Source: an uncultured Collinsella sp. (GTDB lineage Bacteria > Actinomycetota > Coriobacteriia > Coriobacteriales > Coriobacteriaceae). From it: a stretch of 24,489 nt of DNA. The stretch spans positions 1 to 24,489 of the forward strand of contig CALJMO010000056.1 in assembly GCA_937982065.1 (NCBI GenBank), written 5' to 3'. The notes under the pieces were generated by a model. That model did no database searches. It worked only from the letters and a program-made list of their open reading frames with translations, and was not told the DNA's origin. Within the stretch, counting starts at the first letter, position 1, and every line of letters begins with the position of its first letter. The position numbers were made by a program, and so were the translations under genes. Shown piece by piece: positions 15,232-22,735 of the stretch.

Positions 15232-15247
15232 TATTGAGCTATTGAGC
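15232..15247 (+). repeat. Tandem TATTGAGC repeat upstream of dnaK
   Basis: Two perfect adjacent copies of the 8-mer TATTGAGC, preceded by the related ACTTGAAA. They lie about 320 bp before the dnaK ATG. TTGAG is half of the HspR box CTTGAGT, so these could be degenerate regulator half-sites, but their direct orientation and distance make this uncertain. Confidence 0.4.
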
Positions 15248-15252
15248 GCGCC

Positions 15253-15304
15253 TGCGGAAAGGGCATCCCGTTATTTTGCCGAAAACTGGGACAGGCTTTC
15301 CGCA
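15253..15304. repeat. Inverted repeat with TGCGGAAAG arms
   Basis: TGCGGAAAG (15253-15261) and CTTTCCGCA (15296-15304) are exact complements; just inside them GGCATCCC and GGGACAGG continue the pairing partly. The CGGAAAG...CATCCC order matches the repeat cluster at 300-376, so the two are probably members of one dispersed family. Confidence 0.55.
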
Positions 15305-15564
15305 AGGCAGCCCCAGGCACCCTCGGACCCAAACCTCAGTCATCTCTACATAGATCTCGATAGATTTGCCTAGAACTCAAACAGTGCGTCTACCTGCGCA
15401 TTTGCGAACCTAAACTCTCAGCAATAAGAAATCTTATATGAATTGACTTAGATTTTGTATATTCCGGCCCATAAGGGGATACACTACATCCTGAAAGACA
15501 AGCCGAAGCGCCACGCGGCAGACCGCCGAGTCGGTGCAAACGCACAAGAGAGAGGGAATTTCTA

Positions 15565-17457
15565 ATGGGCAAGATTCTTGGTATCGACCTTGGTACTACT
15601 AACTCCGCAATGGCCGTCCTCGAGGGCGGTTCTCCGACCATTATCGTGAACGCCGAGGGCGACCGCACCACCCCGTCCGTCGTGGGCTTCCGTGCCGACG
15701 GCGACCGCGTCGTGGGTAAGGCCGCTAAGAACCAGGCTGTCACCAACCCCAAGAACACCGTGTTCTCCATCAAGCGCTTCATGGGCCGCAAGTACTCCGA
15801 GTGCACCTCCGAGATCAAGACCGTGCCGTACGAGGTCAAGGAGGGCCAGGGTGGCCGTGCCGTCGTCGACATCGAGGGCAAGGATTACACCGCCGAGCAG
15901 GTGAGCGCCATGACGCTCGCCAAGATGAAGGCCGACGCCGAGAAGTATCTGGGCGAGACTGTCACCGACGCCGTCATCACCGTCCCGGCCTACTTCAACG
16001 ACGCCCAGCGTCAGGCCACCAAGGACGCCGGTAAGATCGCCGGCCTCAACGTCAAGCGTATCGTCAACGAGCCGACCGCTGCTGCCCTGGCCTATGGCCT
16101 GGACAAGCAGGGCACCGACCAGCGCATCCTGGTCTTCGACCTGGGCGGCGGCACCTTCGACGTCTCCATCCTCGACCTCGCCGACGGCGTGTTTGAGGTT
16201 CTGTCCACCTCGGGCGACAACCACCTGGGCGGCGACGACTGGGATCAGCGCGTCATCGACTGGATGGCCGATAAGTTCCAGCAGGAGAACGGTGTCGACC
16301 TGCGTCAGGACCCCATGGCCCTGCAGCGTCTGAAGGAGGCCGCCGAGAACGCCAAGAAGGAGCTCTCCGCTGCCCAGCAGACCACCATCAACCTGCCGTT
16401 CATTACCATGAACCAGTCCGGCCCGCTGCACCTCAACTACACGCTGACCCGCGCCGAGTTCGAGAAGATCACCCGCGACCTGCTCGAGCGCTGCAAGCAG
16501 CCTGTCACCAACGCCCTGCGCGACGCCAAGCTTAAGCTCTCCGATCTGACCGAGGTCATCCTCGTCGGCGGCTCCACCCGTATGCCCGCCGTCCAGGAGC
16601 TCGTCAAGACCATGACCGGCAAGCAGCCCAACATGTCCGTGAACCCCGACGAGGTCGTTGCCGACGGTGCTGCCGTCCAGGGCGGCGTGCTCACCGGCGA
16701 CGTCGAGGGCATCCTGCTGCTCGACGTTACCCCGCTGTCGCTGGGCGTCGAGACCATGGGCGGCATCATGACCAAGATGATCGACCGCAACACCACGATC
16801 CCGACCTCCAAGACCGAGGTCTACTCCACCGCTGCCGACAACCAGACCAGCGTCGAGATCAACGTGCTCCAGGGCGAGCGCGAGCTTGCCCGCGACAACA
16901 AGTCGCTCGGTAAGTTCCAGCTGACCGGCATCCCGGCTGCCCGCCGCGGCGTGCCGCAGATCGAGGTCACTTTCGACATCGACGCCAACGGCATCGTCAA
17001 GGTCTCCGCTAAGGACAAGGGCACCGGCAAGGAGCAGCAGATCACCATTTCCGGCTCCACCGCTCTGTCCGACGACGAAGTCGATCGTATGGTCAAGGAC
17101 GCCGAGGCTCATGCCGAGGAGGACAAGAAGCAGAAGGAAGAGGTCGAGGTCCGCAACCAGACCGACAGCCTGTGCTACTCCACCGAGCAGACCCTCAACG
17201 AGCTGGGCGACAAGGTTTCCGCCGACGTGAAGTCCAAGGCCGAGGCCGCTATCGCCGACGCCAAGAAGGCGCTCGAGGGCTCTGACGTCGAGGCCATCAA
17301 GGCCGCCGGCGAGTCCCTGCAGTCCGTGGCCTACGAGCTGGCCCAGGTTGTCTACGCCGACGCTCAGCAGCAGACCGACGGTGCCGCCGGCGCCCAGCCT
17401 GCCGACGATGACGTCGTCGACGCCGACTACGAGGTTGTGGACGACGAGGACAAGTAA
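15565..17457 (+). CDS. dnaK: Molecular chaperone DnaK (Hsp70)
   Basis: 630 residues, full length. It is an ATP-driven chaperone that works with GrpE and DnaJ. The nucleotide-binding domain starts MGKILGIDLGTTNSAMAV and contains VFDLGGGTFDVSIL and VGGSTRMPAVQ. The linker ILLLDVTPLSLG joins it to the substrate-binding domain (GVPQIEVTFDIDANGI), followed by the helical lid and an acidic tail (DADYEVVDDEDK). GAGAGAGGG precedes the ATG. Codon use is strongly biased to C-ending codons compared with neighbouring genes, as expected for a highly expressed protein. First gene of a dnaK-grpE-dnaJ-hspR cluster, with grpE starting 3 bp after the stop. Confidence 0.99.
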   Translation: MGKILGIDLGTTNSAMAVLEGGSPTIIVNAEGDRTTPSVVGFRADGDRVVGKAAKNQAVTNPKNTVFSIKRFMGRKYSECTSEIKTVPYEVKEGQGGRAVVDIEGKDYTAEQVSAMTLAKMKADAEKYLGETVTDAVITVPAYFNDAQRQATKDAGKIAGLNVKRIVNEPTAAALAYGLDKQGTDQRILVFDLGGGTFDVSILDLADGVFEVLSTSGDNHLGGDDWDQRVIDWMADKFQQENGVDLRQDPMALQRLKEAAENAKKELSAAQQTTINLPFITMNQSGPLHLNYTLTRAEFEKITRDLLERCKQPVTNALRDAKLKLSDLTEVILVGGSTRMPAVQELVKTMTGKQPNMSVNPDEVVADGAAVQGGVLTGDVEGILLLDVTPLSLGVETMGGIMTKMIDRNTTIPTSKTEVYSTAADNQTSVEINVLQGERELARDNKSLGKFQLTGIPAARRGVPQIEVTFDIDANGIVKVSAKDKGTGKEQQITISGSTALSDDEVDRMVKDAEAHAEEDKKQKEEVEVRNQTDSLCYSTEQTLNELGDKVSADVKSKAEAAIADAKKALEGSDVEAIKAAGESLQSVAYELAQVVYADAQQQTDGAAGAQPADDDVVDADYEVVDDEDK

Positions 17458-17459
17458 TC

Positions 17460-18302
17460 ATGTCCGCCCGTAAAGCTCGCACGGAGGCGGCCGCCGTTGG
17501 TGCCGCCCCCGTTGACTCTGAGGAGAAGGACGTGAAGATTCCCGTAGAGGCCGCAGACGTTACCGAGGCCAACGAGGCCCCGGCCGCCGAGGCTGCCGAG
17601 AACCAAGTAGAGGATTCCAACAAGGAGGCGACGATGACCGAGGACGAGATGGTGGAAGCCGCTATCCGCGCCGGTGAGGAAGCCGCCGACAACGACTTTA
17701 AGCTCAAGTTCGAGCAGGCTCAGAAAGAGCTTGCCGACGTGCGCAACGAGCTCGATGCTGCGGCAGAGGCTCAGAAGGCCGCCGAGGACAAGGCAAAGGA
17801 CGCCACCGAGCGCACCGCCCGTCTGCAGGCCGACTGGGAGAACTTCCGTCGCCGCACCGCCAATGAGCGTATCGCCGAGCGCGAGCGCGCGACCGAGAAG
17901 CTCGTCACCGCGCTGCTGCCGGTGGTCGACGATATCGAGCGTGCGATCGACCATGCCCGCAGCCAGGAGCTTGCCGACGACTTTAAGCAGTTCGTCGACG
18001 GTGTCGACGCGGTGCATGCCAAGCTGCTCGATGTGTTTGCGCACGAGGGCGTTGAGCCCATCGACCCCAAGGGCGAGGCGTTCGATCCGCTCGAGCACCA
18101 AGCCGTGGGTCGCGTCGAGGACGCGTCGCAGTACGATGAGACCGTCAACGATGTATACCAGAAGGGCTACCGCATGGCGGATCGCATCCTGCGTTCCGCG
18201 ATGGTGACAGTGACCTACGGTGGCGAGAAGCGCCCCGCACCGGAGCCCGAAGCGGCGCCCGAGGATGCTACGGCCGATACGGTCGAGAGCACCGAGGAGT
18301 AA
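17460..18302 (+). CDS. grpE: Nucleotide exchange factor GrpE
   Basis: 280 residues, longer than E. coli GrpE (197). It exchanges ADP for ATP on DnaK. The first 70 residues are a low-complexity Ala/Glu-rich acidic region with no assigned role. Then a long coiled-coil helix (about 75-130) leads into the core motif ADWENFRRRTANER, TALLPVVDDIERAI, the beta-domain segments FDPLEHQAVG, and the end signature DVYQKGYRMADRILRSAMVTV. A further disordered Glu/Pro/Ala tail follows. The ATG lies 3 bases after the dnaK stop with only a weak purine stretch before it, suggesting translation coupled to dnaK. An internal ATG at codon 59 could serve as an alternative start. Confidence 0.97.
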   Translation: MSARKARTEAAAVGAAPVDSEEKDVKIPVEAADVTEANEAPAAEAAENQVEDSNKEATMTEDEMVEAAIRAGEEAADNDFKLKFEQAQKELADVRNELDAAAEAQKAAEDKAKDATERTARLQADWENFRRRTANERIAERERATEKLVTALLPVVDDIERAIDHARSQELADDFKQFVDGVDAVHAKLLDVFAHEGVEPIDPKGEAFDPLEHQAVGRVEDASQYDETVNDVYQKGYRMADRILRSAMVTVTYGGEKRPAPEPEAAPEDATADTVESTEE

Positions 18303-18307
18303 TTGAG

Positions 18308-18337
18308 AAGGGCCCCGGGGCAACACCCGGGGCCCTT
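18308..18337 (+). terminator. Hairpin between grpE and dnaJ (possible attenuating terminator)
   Basis: AAGGGCCCCGGG (18308-18319) pairs perfectly with CCCGGGGCCCTT (18326-18337) around a GCAACA loop and is followed by TTCTGG. The stem is very stable but the T-run is short, so partial termination or 3'-end protection of the dnaK-grpE RNA is likely rather than a full stop. Confidence 0.7.
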
Positions 18338-18409
18338 TCTGGCCTAGTGCCATATGAAAGCATGAGCCGTCGCCCGCTGGGCGGCGGATGAAACAGGAGA
18401 GGAGCTACG

Positions 18410-19375
18410 ATGGCTGCAGGCAAAACCTTCTATGACATCCTGGGCGTATCCAAGAGCGCCTCCGACAAAGAGATCAAGAGCGCGTTTCGCAAGCTCGCGC
18501 AAAAATATCACCCCGATGCCGGCGGCGACGAGGCCAAGTTCAAGGAGATCAGCGAGGCCTACGAGACGCTTTCGGACGAGAAGAAGCGCAAAGAGTACGA
18601 CCAGATGCTCATGTTTGGCGGCATGCCGGGCGCAGGCGGCGCGTATGGCGGCGGCTACGGTGCCGGCGCGGGTGCCAGCGGCTGGGGCGACATCTTCGAC
18701 AGCATCTTTAGCGGCAACGGCGCCTGGGGCAGCGATTGGGGCTCGGGCTTTGCCGGGGCTGCGGGCGCTGCCGGTGCGGGCGCGGGCCGCAACCGCGCAC
18801 GCAAGGGCGGCGACCTGTCGCTGACCGTCGATGTGACGGCCGAGGACGCGTTTCGCGGCGTGACGCACAAGGTTACCTACCGCATTCCCTCGACGGGCGA
18901 GCAGCAGACCATTACGGTCTCGGTGCCTGCGGGTGCGGTCGACGGCGGCAAACTGCGCTACAAGCGTCGTGGCGAGTACGGCGTTGCCGGCGGCGAGCGC
19001 GGCGACCTGGTCGTGACCACGCACGTGGAGGAGCATCCGCTGTTTAAGCGCAAGGGTGCCGACGTGACCATGGAGGTGCCGATCTCGGTCTACGAGGCGG
19101 CGCTCGGCTGCACGGTTGATGTGCCCACGCCCGGCGGCGCGACGGTTCGTCTGAAGGTGCCCGCTGGCACCCAGACGGGCAAGAAGTTCCGCTTTAAGGA
19201 AATGGGGGCGCCCGACGTTAAGCACCGTGGCCGCACGGGTGCGCTGCTCGTCGAGATCAAGGTGCAGGTTCCCTCGAACCTGTCCGACGATGAGCGCGAT
19301 GCCATGACCAAGCTGCGCGAGGCCGATACGCGTGACTACCGCGAGAAGGTCAACCGTTACAAGGCGACGTACTAG
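18410..19375 (+). CDS. dnaJ: DnaJ-family co-chaperone lacking the zinc-finger domain (CbpA-like)
   Basis: 321 residues. It stimulates the DnaK ATPase and delivers clients. The J domain (about 5-70) has FYDILGVSKSASDKEIKSAF and the essential HPD at residues 34-36. A Gly/Ala/Tyr-rich linker (about 74-130) follows, then two beta-sandwich client-binding domains (GGDLSLTVDVTAEDAFRG, GGKLRYKRRGEYG, DVPTPGGATVRLKVPAGTQTGKKFRF) and a dimerisation tail. There is no CxxCxGxG repeat and only one Cys in the whole protein, so it is of the type B (CbpA/DnaJ2) class and not the zinc-containing DnaJ normally found beside dnaK and grpE. AGGAGAGGAG precedes the ATG. Confidence 0.95.
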   Translation: MAAGKTFYDILGVSKSASDKEIKSAFRKLAQKYHPDAGGDEAKFKEISEAYETLSDEKKRKEYDQMLMFGGMPGAGGAYGGGYGAGAGASGWGDIFDSIFSGNGAWGSDWGSGFAGAAGAAGAGAGRNRARKGGDLSLTVDVTAEDAFRGVTHKVTYRIPSTGEQQTITVSVPAGAVDGGKLRYKRRGEYGVAGGERGDLVVTTHVEEHPLFKRKGADVTMEVPISVYEAALGCTVDVPTPGGATVRLKVPAGTQTGKKFRFKEMGAPDVKHRGRTGALLVEIKVQVPSNLSDDERDAMTKLREADTRDYREKVNRYKATY

Positions 19376-19447
19376 CCTGGCCGCATGGCCCACGGGCGGC
19401 CACGGGCTTATGATGGATGAGGACGAGACGGAAAGGGGTCAGGTAGT

Positions 19448-19864
19448 ATGGCCGAGGACAATAGGAACAAACCGCTGTACATGATCAGCGTGGCGGCCGA
19501 GCTGACCGGCATGCACCCGCAGACCCTGCGCGTCTACGAGTCCAAGGGCCTGGTGAATCCCCAGCGTTCGGGAGGCAACACGCGTCTGTATTCGCGCGCC
19601 GATATCGAGCGCCTGGAGCTCATCAACCAGCTTACCGACGAGGGCATCAACCTCGCCGGCGTGGTGCGCATCCTCGATATGAAGGAGCGTGCCGAGGAGC
19701 GCGAGCGCGAGAACGAAAAACTCCGTGCCCGCGTGCGCCAGCTCGAGGACGAACTGCACGAGTACAAGATGCAGAAGAAGATCACCGCCCTGGCCCCGCG
19801 CGACGGCTCGGTCAACCCCGAGCAAGTCATGCGCAAGCTTTTGGGCGCGGGAACCGATCTTTAG
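19448..19864 (+). CDS. hspR: Heat-shock repressor HspR (MerR family)
   Basis: 138 residues. HspR represses the dnaK operon in actinobacteria, using DnaK as co-repressor. The N-terminal winged helix has the HspR signature order: YMISVAAELTGMHPQTLRVYESKGLV, then RSGGNTRLYSRADIERL. A second helix pair follows (LTDEGINLAGVVRILDM), then a long coiled coil (about 78-115) for dimerisation. AAAGGGG lies before the ATG. It is last in the dnaK-grpE-dnaJ-hspR cluster, the usual place. Its expected binding box is not seen intact before dnaK, so its operator in this lineage may differ from the Streptomyces/Mycobacterium consensus. Confidence 0.95.
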   Translation: MAEDNRNKPLYMISVAAELTGMHPQTLRVYESKGLVNPQRSGGNTRLYSRADIERLELINQLTDEGINLAGVVRILDMKERAEERERENEKLRARVRQLEDELHEYKMQKKITALAPRDGSVNPEQVMRKLLGAGTDL

Positions 19865-19901
19865 TTACGGCGGCTCTACGACGCAAATCCTAACAATATG
19901 A

Positions 19902-19961
19902 GAGTGGATAATCTCCCACTTTTGGTCCGCTTGAGGGCTAGAAACGGGAGGTTATCCACTC
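19902..19961. repeat. Inverted repeat downstream of hspR (terminator-like)
   Basis: GAGTGGATAATCTCCC (19902-19917) pairs with GGGAGGTTATCCACTC (19946-19961) with one mismatch and a 28-nt loop; CCATTTTTGG follows. The T-run begins four bases after the stem, so it could act as a weak terminator for the chaperone operon. The long loop is unusual for that. Confidence 0.55.
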
Positions 19962-19972
19962 CCATTTTTGGC

Positions 19973-20027
19973 TGGCACTTGGGGACGTTCCTTCTGTGCC
20001 GGCACTTTGGGACACTCCTTGTCCAGA
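19973..20027 (+). repeat. GGGGACGTTCCTT dispersed repeat, copy 2
   Basis: Shares GGGGACGTTCCTT, a GTGCCGGCAC centre and GGGACACTCCTTGT with 134-187, in the same order and spacing. Changes on the two sides of the GCCGGC centre keep the local palindrome (CTGCCGGCAG in copy 1, GTGCCGGCAC here), as expected if a stem is maintained. Confidence 0.7.
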
Positions 20028-20170
20028 GAGTGATGCAAGGGGCTCGTCCTTTGCTTTACTGAGATAAAGTGAACGCGCAGATTCGTAACCCACTCGCAAC
20101 CGTTCTATGGCACGATATTGAACGAATGTATGCTATGCGCCCAAATCTTTTGGGCAGAGTGGGAGACAGT

Positions 20171-22471
20171 ATGGTCAAGCTGTACGAGGACGGCATCTAC
20201 CTGCGTAACGGCAGCGAGGTTGTGCCTGCGGCCGAGGCTGCCGAGCGCGGTATTAAGCAGACGCCCGAGGATGCCAAGCGTGGCACCATCGCGTATTCGA
20301 TCCTTCAAGCACACAACACGTCCGGCGACCCCGAGGCGCTCAAGATTCGCTTCGACGCCATGGCGAGCCACGACATCACCTTTGTCGGCATCATCCAGAC
20401 GGCGCGCGCTTCGGGCATGGAGCAGTTCCCGCTGCCTTACGTGCTCACCAACTGCCATAACTCGCTGTGTGCCGTGGGGGGCACCATCAACGAGGACGAC
20501 CACGTCTTTGGCCTTTCCGCGGCCAAGAAGTACGGCGGCATCTTCGTCCCACCGCACATCGCCGTCATCCACTCCTTTATGCGTGAGAACTTCGCCGGCT
20601 GTGGCAAGATGATCCTGGGCTCCGACTCGCACACCCGTTACGGCGCTCTGGGCACCATAGCCGTGGGCGAGGGCGGTGGCGAGCTGGCAAAGCAGCTGCT
20701 GCGCGACACCTACGACGTTGCCTATCCCGGCGTCGTTGCCATCTACCTCACGGGCGCCCCGCGCCCCGGCGTTGGCCCACACGATGTGGCGCTCGCCATC
20801 ATCCGCGCCGTCTTTGCCAAGGGTTACGTTAAGAACAGGGTCATGGAGTTCGTGGGCCCCGGCATTGCGAGCATGACGACCGATTATCGCAACGGCGTCG
20901 ACGTCATGACCACCGAGACCACCTGCCTGTCGAGCATCTGGGCCACCGACGAGGACACGCGCGCGTTTTTGACCATGCACGGCCGCGGCGACGACTACCG
21001 CGAGCTCAAGCCCGCCGATGTCGCCTACTACGACGGCTGCGTCGAGGTCGACCTGTCGAGCATCAAGCCCATGATCGCGCTGCCGTTCCATCCTTTCAAC
21101 GGCTTTGAGATCGACGAGCTCAACGAGAACCTCGAGGACATCCTGCATGAGGTCGAGCTCGAGGCCGCCAAGATCGGCGAGGGCAAGACACACTTTAGCC
21201 TGCTCGACAAGATCGTCGACGGCAAGCTGCACGTGCAGCAGGGCGTTATCGCCGGCTGCTCGGGCGGCAACTACGACTCCGTGGTCCAGGCTGCCCGCGT
21301 GCTCAAGGGCGCCAACACCGGCTGCGGCGAGTTCTCGCTGTCGGTCTATCCCACGAGCCAGCCCGTGGCACTCGAGCTCACGCGCCGTGGCTTCATCTAC
21401 GACCTTATGGAGGCCGGTGCGATCGTCCGCACGGCGTTCTGCGGCCCGTGCTTCGGTGCCGGCGACACGCCTGCCAACAACGGCCTGTCCATCCGCCACA
21501 CCACGCGCAACTTCCCCAACCGCGAGGGTTCCAAGCCGGGCAATGGCCAGCTGAGCGCCGTGGCCCTGATGGACGCCCGCTCCATTGCGGCAACGGCTGC
21601 CAACGGTGGCGTCCTGACGCCGGCGACCGACCTGCCCGAGGAGACTTGGGACGAGGCCTGCGAGTACACCTTTGACGACGCGCCGTACAAAAAGCGCGTG
21701 TACTGGGGCTTTGGCAAGGCGGAGCCTGCCGACGAGCTGGTCGAGGGTCCCAACATCAAGCCGTGGCCCGCGATGGAGCCTCTCGGCGACGATATCCTGC
21801 TCAAGGTGTGCTCCAAGATCATGGACCCGGTCACCACGACCGACGAGCTCATCCCTTCGGGTGAGACGAGCTCCTTCCGCTCCAACCCGCTGGGCCTGGC
21901 CGAGTTTACGCTCAGCCGCCGCGACCCTGCCTACGTGGGCCGCTCCAAGGAGGTCGACGCGGTGGAGAAGCGCCGCGTGGCCGGCGAGGTCGCAGGCGAC
22001 CTGGCGGCACTCGATGCCGAGCTTGCCGGCGTGTTTGAGGCGCTGGCTGGCGCGGGTGTCGCGGCAGACGCCAAAGCAACCGAGTACGGCTCCATGCTCT
22101 ATGCCAAGAAGCCCGGCGACGGTTCCGCCCGCGAGCAGGCCGCGAGCTGCCAGCGCGTGATCGGCGGCCTGGCCAACATCGTCCACGAGTACGCCACCAA
22201 GCGCTATCGCTCCAACGTGATGAACTGGGGCATGGTGCCCTTCCAGATGGAGGCCGAGCCCAACTTTGAGGTGGGCGACTACGTCTTTGTGCCGGGTATC
22301 CGCGCCGCGCTCGATGGCGATCTAAAGGACATCGCCGCCTACGTAGTGCGCGCCGATGGTGCGGTCGAGCAGATTGAGCTTTACATTGCCGATATGACGG
22401 CAGAGGAGCGTGCCATCGTCAAGGCCGGCTGCCTGATCAACTACAACAAGTTCAAGGCCGCTGCCGAGTAA
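20171..22471 (+). CDS. Aconitase-superfamily hydratase
   Basis: 766 residues. It has the aconitase layout: SDSHTRYGALGTIAVGEGG near the N-terminal third, AGCSGGNYD with the first cluster Cys (363), FCGPCFGAG with the other two (424 and 427), and the substrate-binding HTTRNFPNREGSKPG, followed by the C-terminal swivel domain. The 61- and 3-residue cysteine spacing agrees with a [4Fe-4S] aconitase cluster. Several motifs differ from canonical AcnA and AcnB (no SCTN; AGCSGGN instead). It is therefore called a hydratase of the superfamily; citrate/isocitrate isomerisation is possible but not proven. ATG 20171 is chosen because GGGAGA lies just before it. A GTG at 20069 and an ATG at 20126 are in frame but lack a clear site. 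No other TCA gene adjoins. Confidence 0.92.
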   Translation: MVKLYEDGIYLRNGSEVVPAAEAAERGIKQTPEDAKRGTIAYSILQAHNTSGDPEALKIRFDAMASHDITFVGIIQTARASGMEQFPLPYVLTNCHNSLCAVGGTINEDDHVFGLSAAKKYGGIFVPPHIAVIHSFMRENFAGCGKMILGSDSHTRYGALGTIAVGEGGGELAKQLLRDTYDVAYPGVVAIYLTGAPRPGVGPHDVALAIIRAVFAKGYVKNRVMEFVGPGIASMTTDYRNGVDVMTTETTCLSSIWATDEDTRAFLTMHGRGDDYRELKPADVAYYDGCVEVDLSSIKPMIALPFHPFNGFEIDELNENLEDILHEVELEAAKIGEGKTHFSLLDKIVDGKLHVQQGVIAGCSGGNYDSVVQAARVLKGANTGCGEFSLSVYPTSQPVALELTRRGFIYDLMEAGAIVRTAFCGPCFGAGDTPANNGLSIRHTTRNFPNREGSKPGNGQLSAVALMDARSIAATAANGGVLTPATDLPEETWDEACEYTFDDAPYKKRVYWGFGKAEPADELVEGPNIKPWPAMEPLGDDILLKVCSKIMDPVTTTDELIPSGETSSFRSNPLGLAEFTLSRRDPAYVGRSKEVDAVEKRRVAGEVAGDLAALDAELAGVFEALAGAGVAADAKATEYGSMLYAKKPGDGSAREQAASCQRVIGGLANIVHEYATKRYRSNVMNWGMVPFQMEAEPNFEVGDYVFVPGIRAALDGDLKDIAAYVVRADGAVEQIELYIADMTAEERAIVKAGCLINYNKFKAAAE

Positions 22472-22482
22472 CGTTGCTGTAC

Positions 22483-22554
22483 GCCCCGGCCAAACCTTCC
22501 CCTCGTGCTCACGCGCTTCGCGAGGGTCGCCCGAGGGGAAGGTTTGGCCGGGGC
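22483..22554. repeat. 23-bp perfect inverted repeat after the hydratase gene
   Basis: The arms 22483-22505 and 22532-22554 are exact complements (GCCCCGGCCAAACC... against ...GGTTTGGCCGGGGC) around a 26-nt loop that itself contains GCGCTTCGCG. There is no T-run after either arm (CTACCGCG on the plus strand), so a standard intrinsic terminator is unlikely, although it is placed where one would be expected, 12 bp after the stop codon. Confidence 0.75.
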
Positions 22555-22649
22555 TACCGCGACGTTCTCGTTGGGTCTTGAGGGACGCTAATAAATAGAC
22601 TTGCTTGATGCCACCTCTGTTAATGGGGCGGCTTCTTTTTGTCGAAAAT

Positions 22650-22679
22650 CGCCACAAAGGGACAAGCACCTTTGTGGCG
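22650..22679 (+). repeat. CAAAGG hairpin repeat, copy A
   Basis: CGCCACAAAGG (22650-22660), loop GACAAGCA, CCTTTGTGGCG (22669-22679): an 11-bp perfect stem. Its loop reads GGGACAAGCACC, the complement-strand orientation relative to copies B and C. It lies 56 bp beyond the stop of the minus-strand gene at 22736. Confidence 0.8.
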
Positions 22680-22735
22680 GTGGGGAACGAGCTCGATGTT
22701 GTTGTGATTGTTGAGCGGTATGTTAATGAGCGTCT

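Larger units (their letters stand above)
15032..15564. other. Divergent intergenic region between ferredoxin gene and dnaK
   Basis: 533 bp without a supportable gene. It holds the ferredoxin promoter region on the minus strand, a tandem TATTGAGC repeat (15232-15247), an inverted repeat with TGCGGAAAG arms (15253-15304) related to the left-end repeat family, and an AT-rich stretch (15420-15465) that probably includes the dnaK promoter (TTGACT at 15443, TATATT at 15458, but not spaced as one promoter). No complete HspR box (CTTGAGT-N7-ACTCAAG) and no CIRCE element were found; only partial matches CTTGAAA near 15225 and ACTCAAA at 15375. Confidence 0.6.
19865..20170. other. Intergenic region between hspR and the hydratase gene
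   Basis: 306 bp. It contains a 16-bp inverted repeat (19902-19961) and the second copy of the GGGGACGTTCCTT repeat (about 19973-20027). After these, TTTACTGAGATAAAGT (around 20055-20070) could include a -10 region for the hydratase gene. A GTG at 20069 opens the hydratase frame 34 codons earlier, but those codons look non-conserved and lack a ribosome binding site. Confidence 0.55.
22472..22735. other. Intergenic region downstream of the hydratase gene
   Basis: 264 bp without a gene, between the hydratase and the convergent gene ending at 22736. It holds a 23-bp perfect hairpin (22483-22554) and one copy of the CAAAGG-type hairpin (22650-22679). Base composition falls from GC-rich to about even here and stays lower to the right edge. 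Confidence 0.6.

Noticed and set aside
15562..17112. 516-codon open frame on the minus strand
   Set aside because: Antisense to dnaK, whose strong codon bias makes the opposite frame open; the product is Leu/Gly/Val/Asp repeats without a domain.
20105..22186. 693-codon open frame on the minus strand
   Set aside because: Antisense to the aconitase-superfamily hydratase; composition is typical of a mirror frame and there are no motifs.
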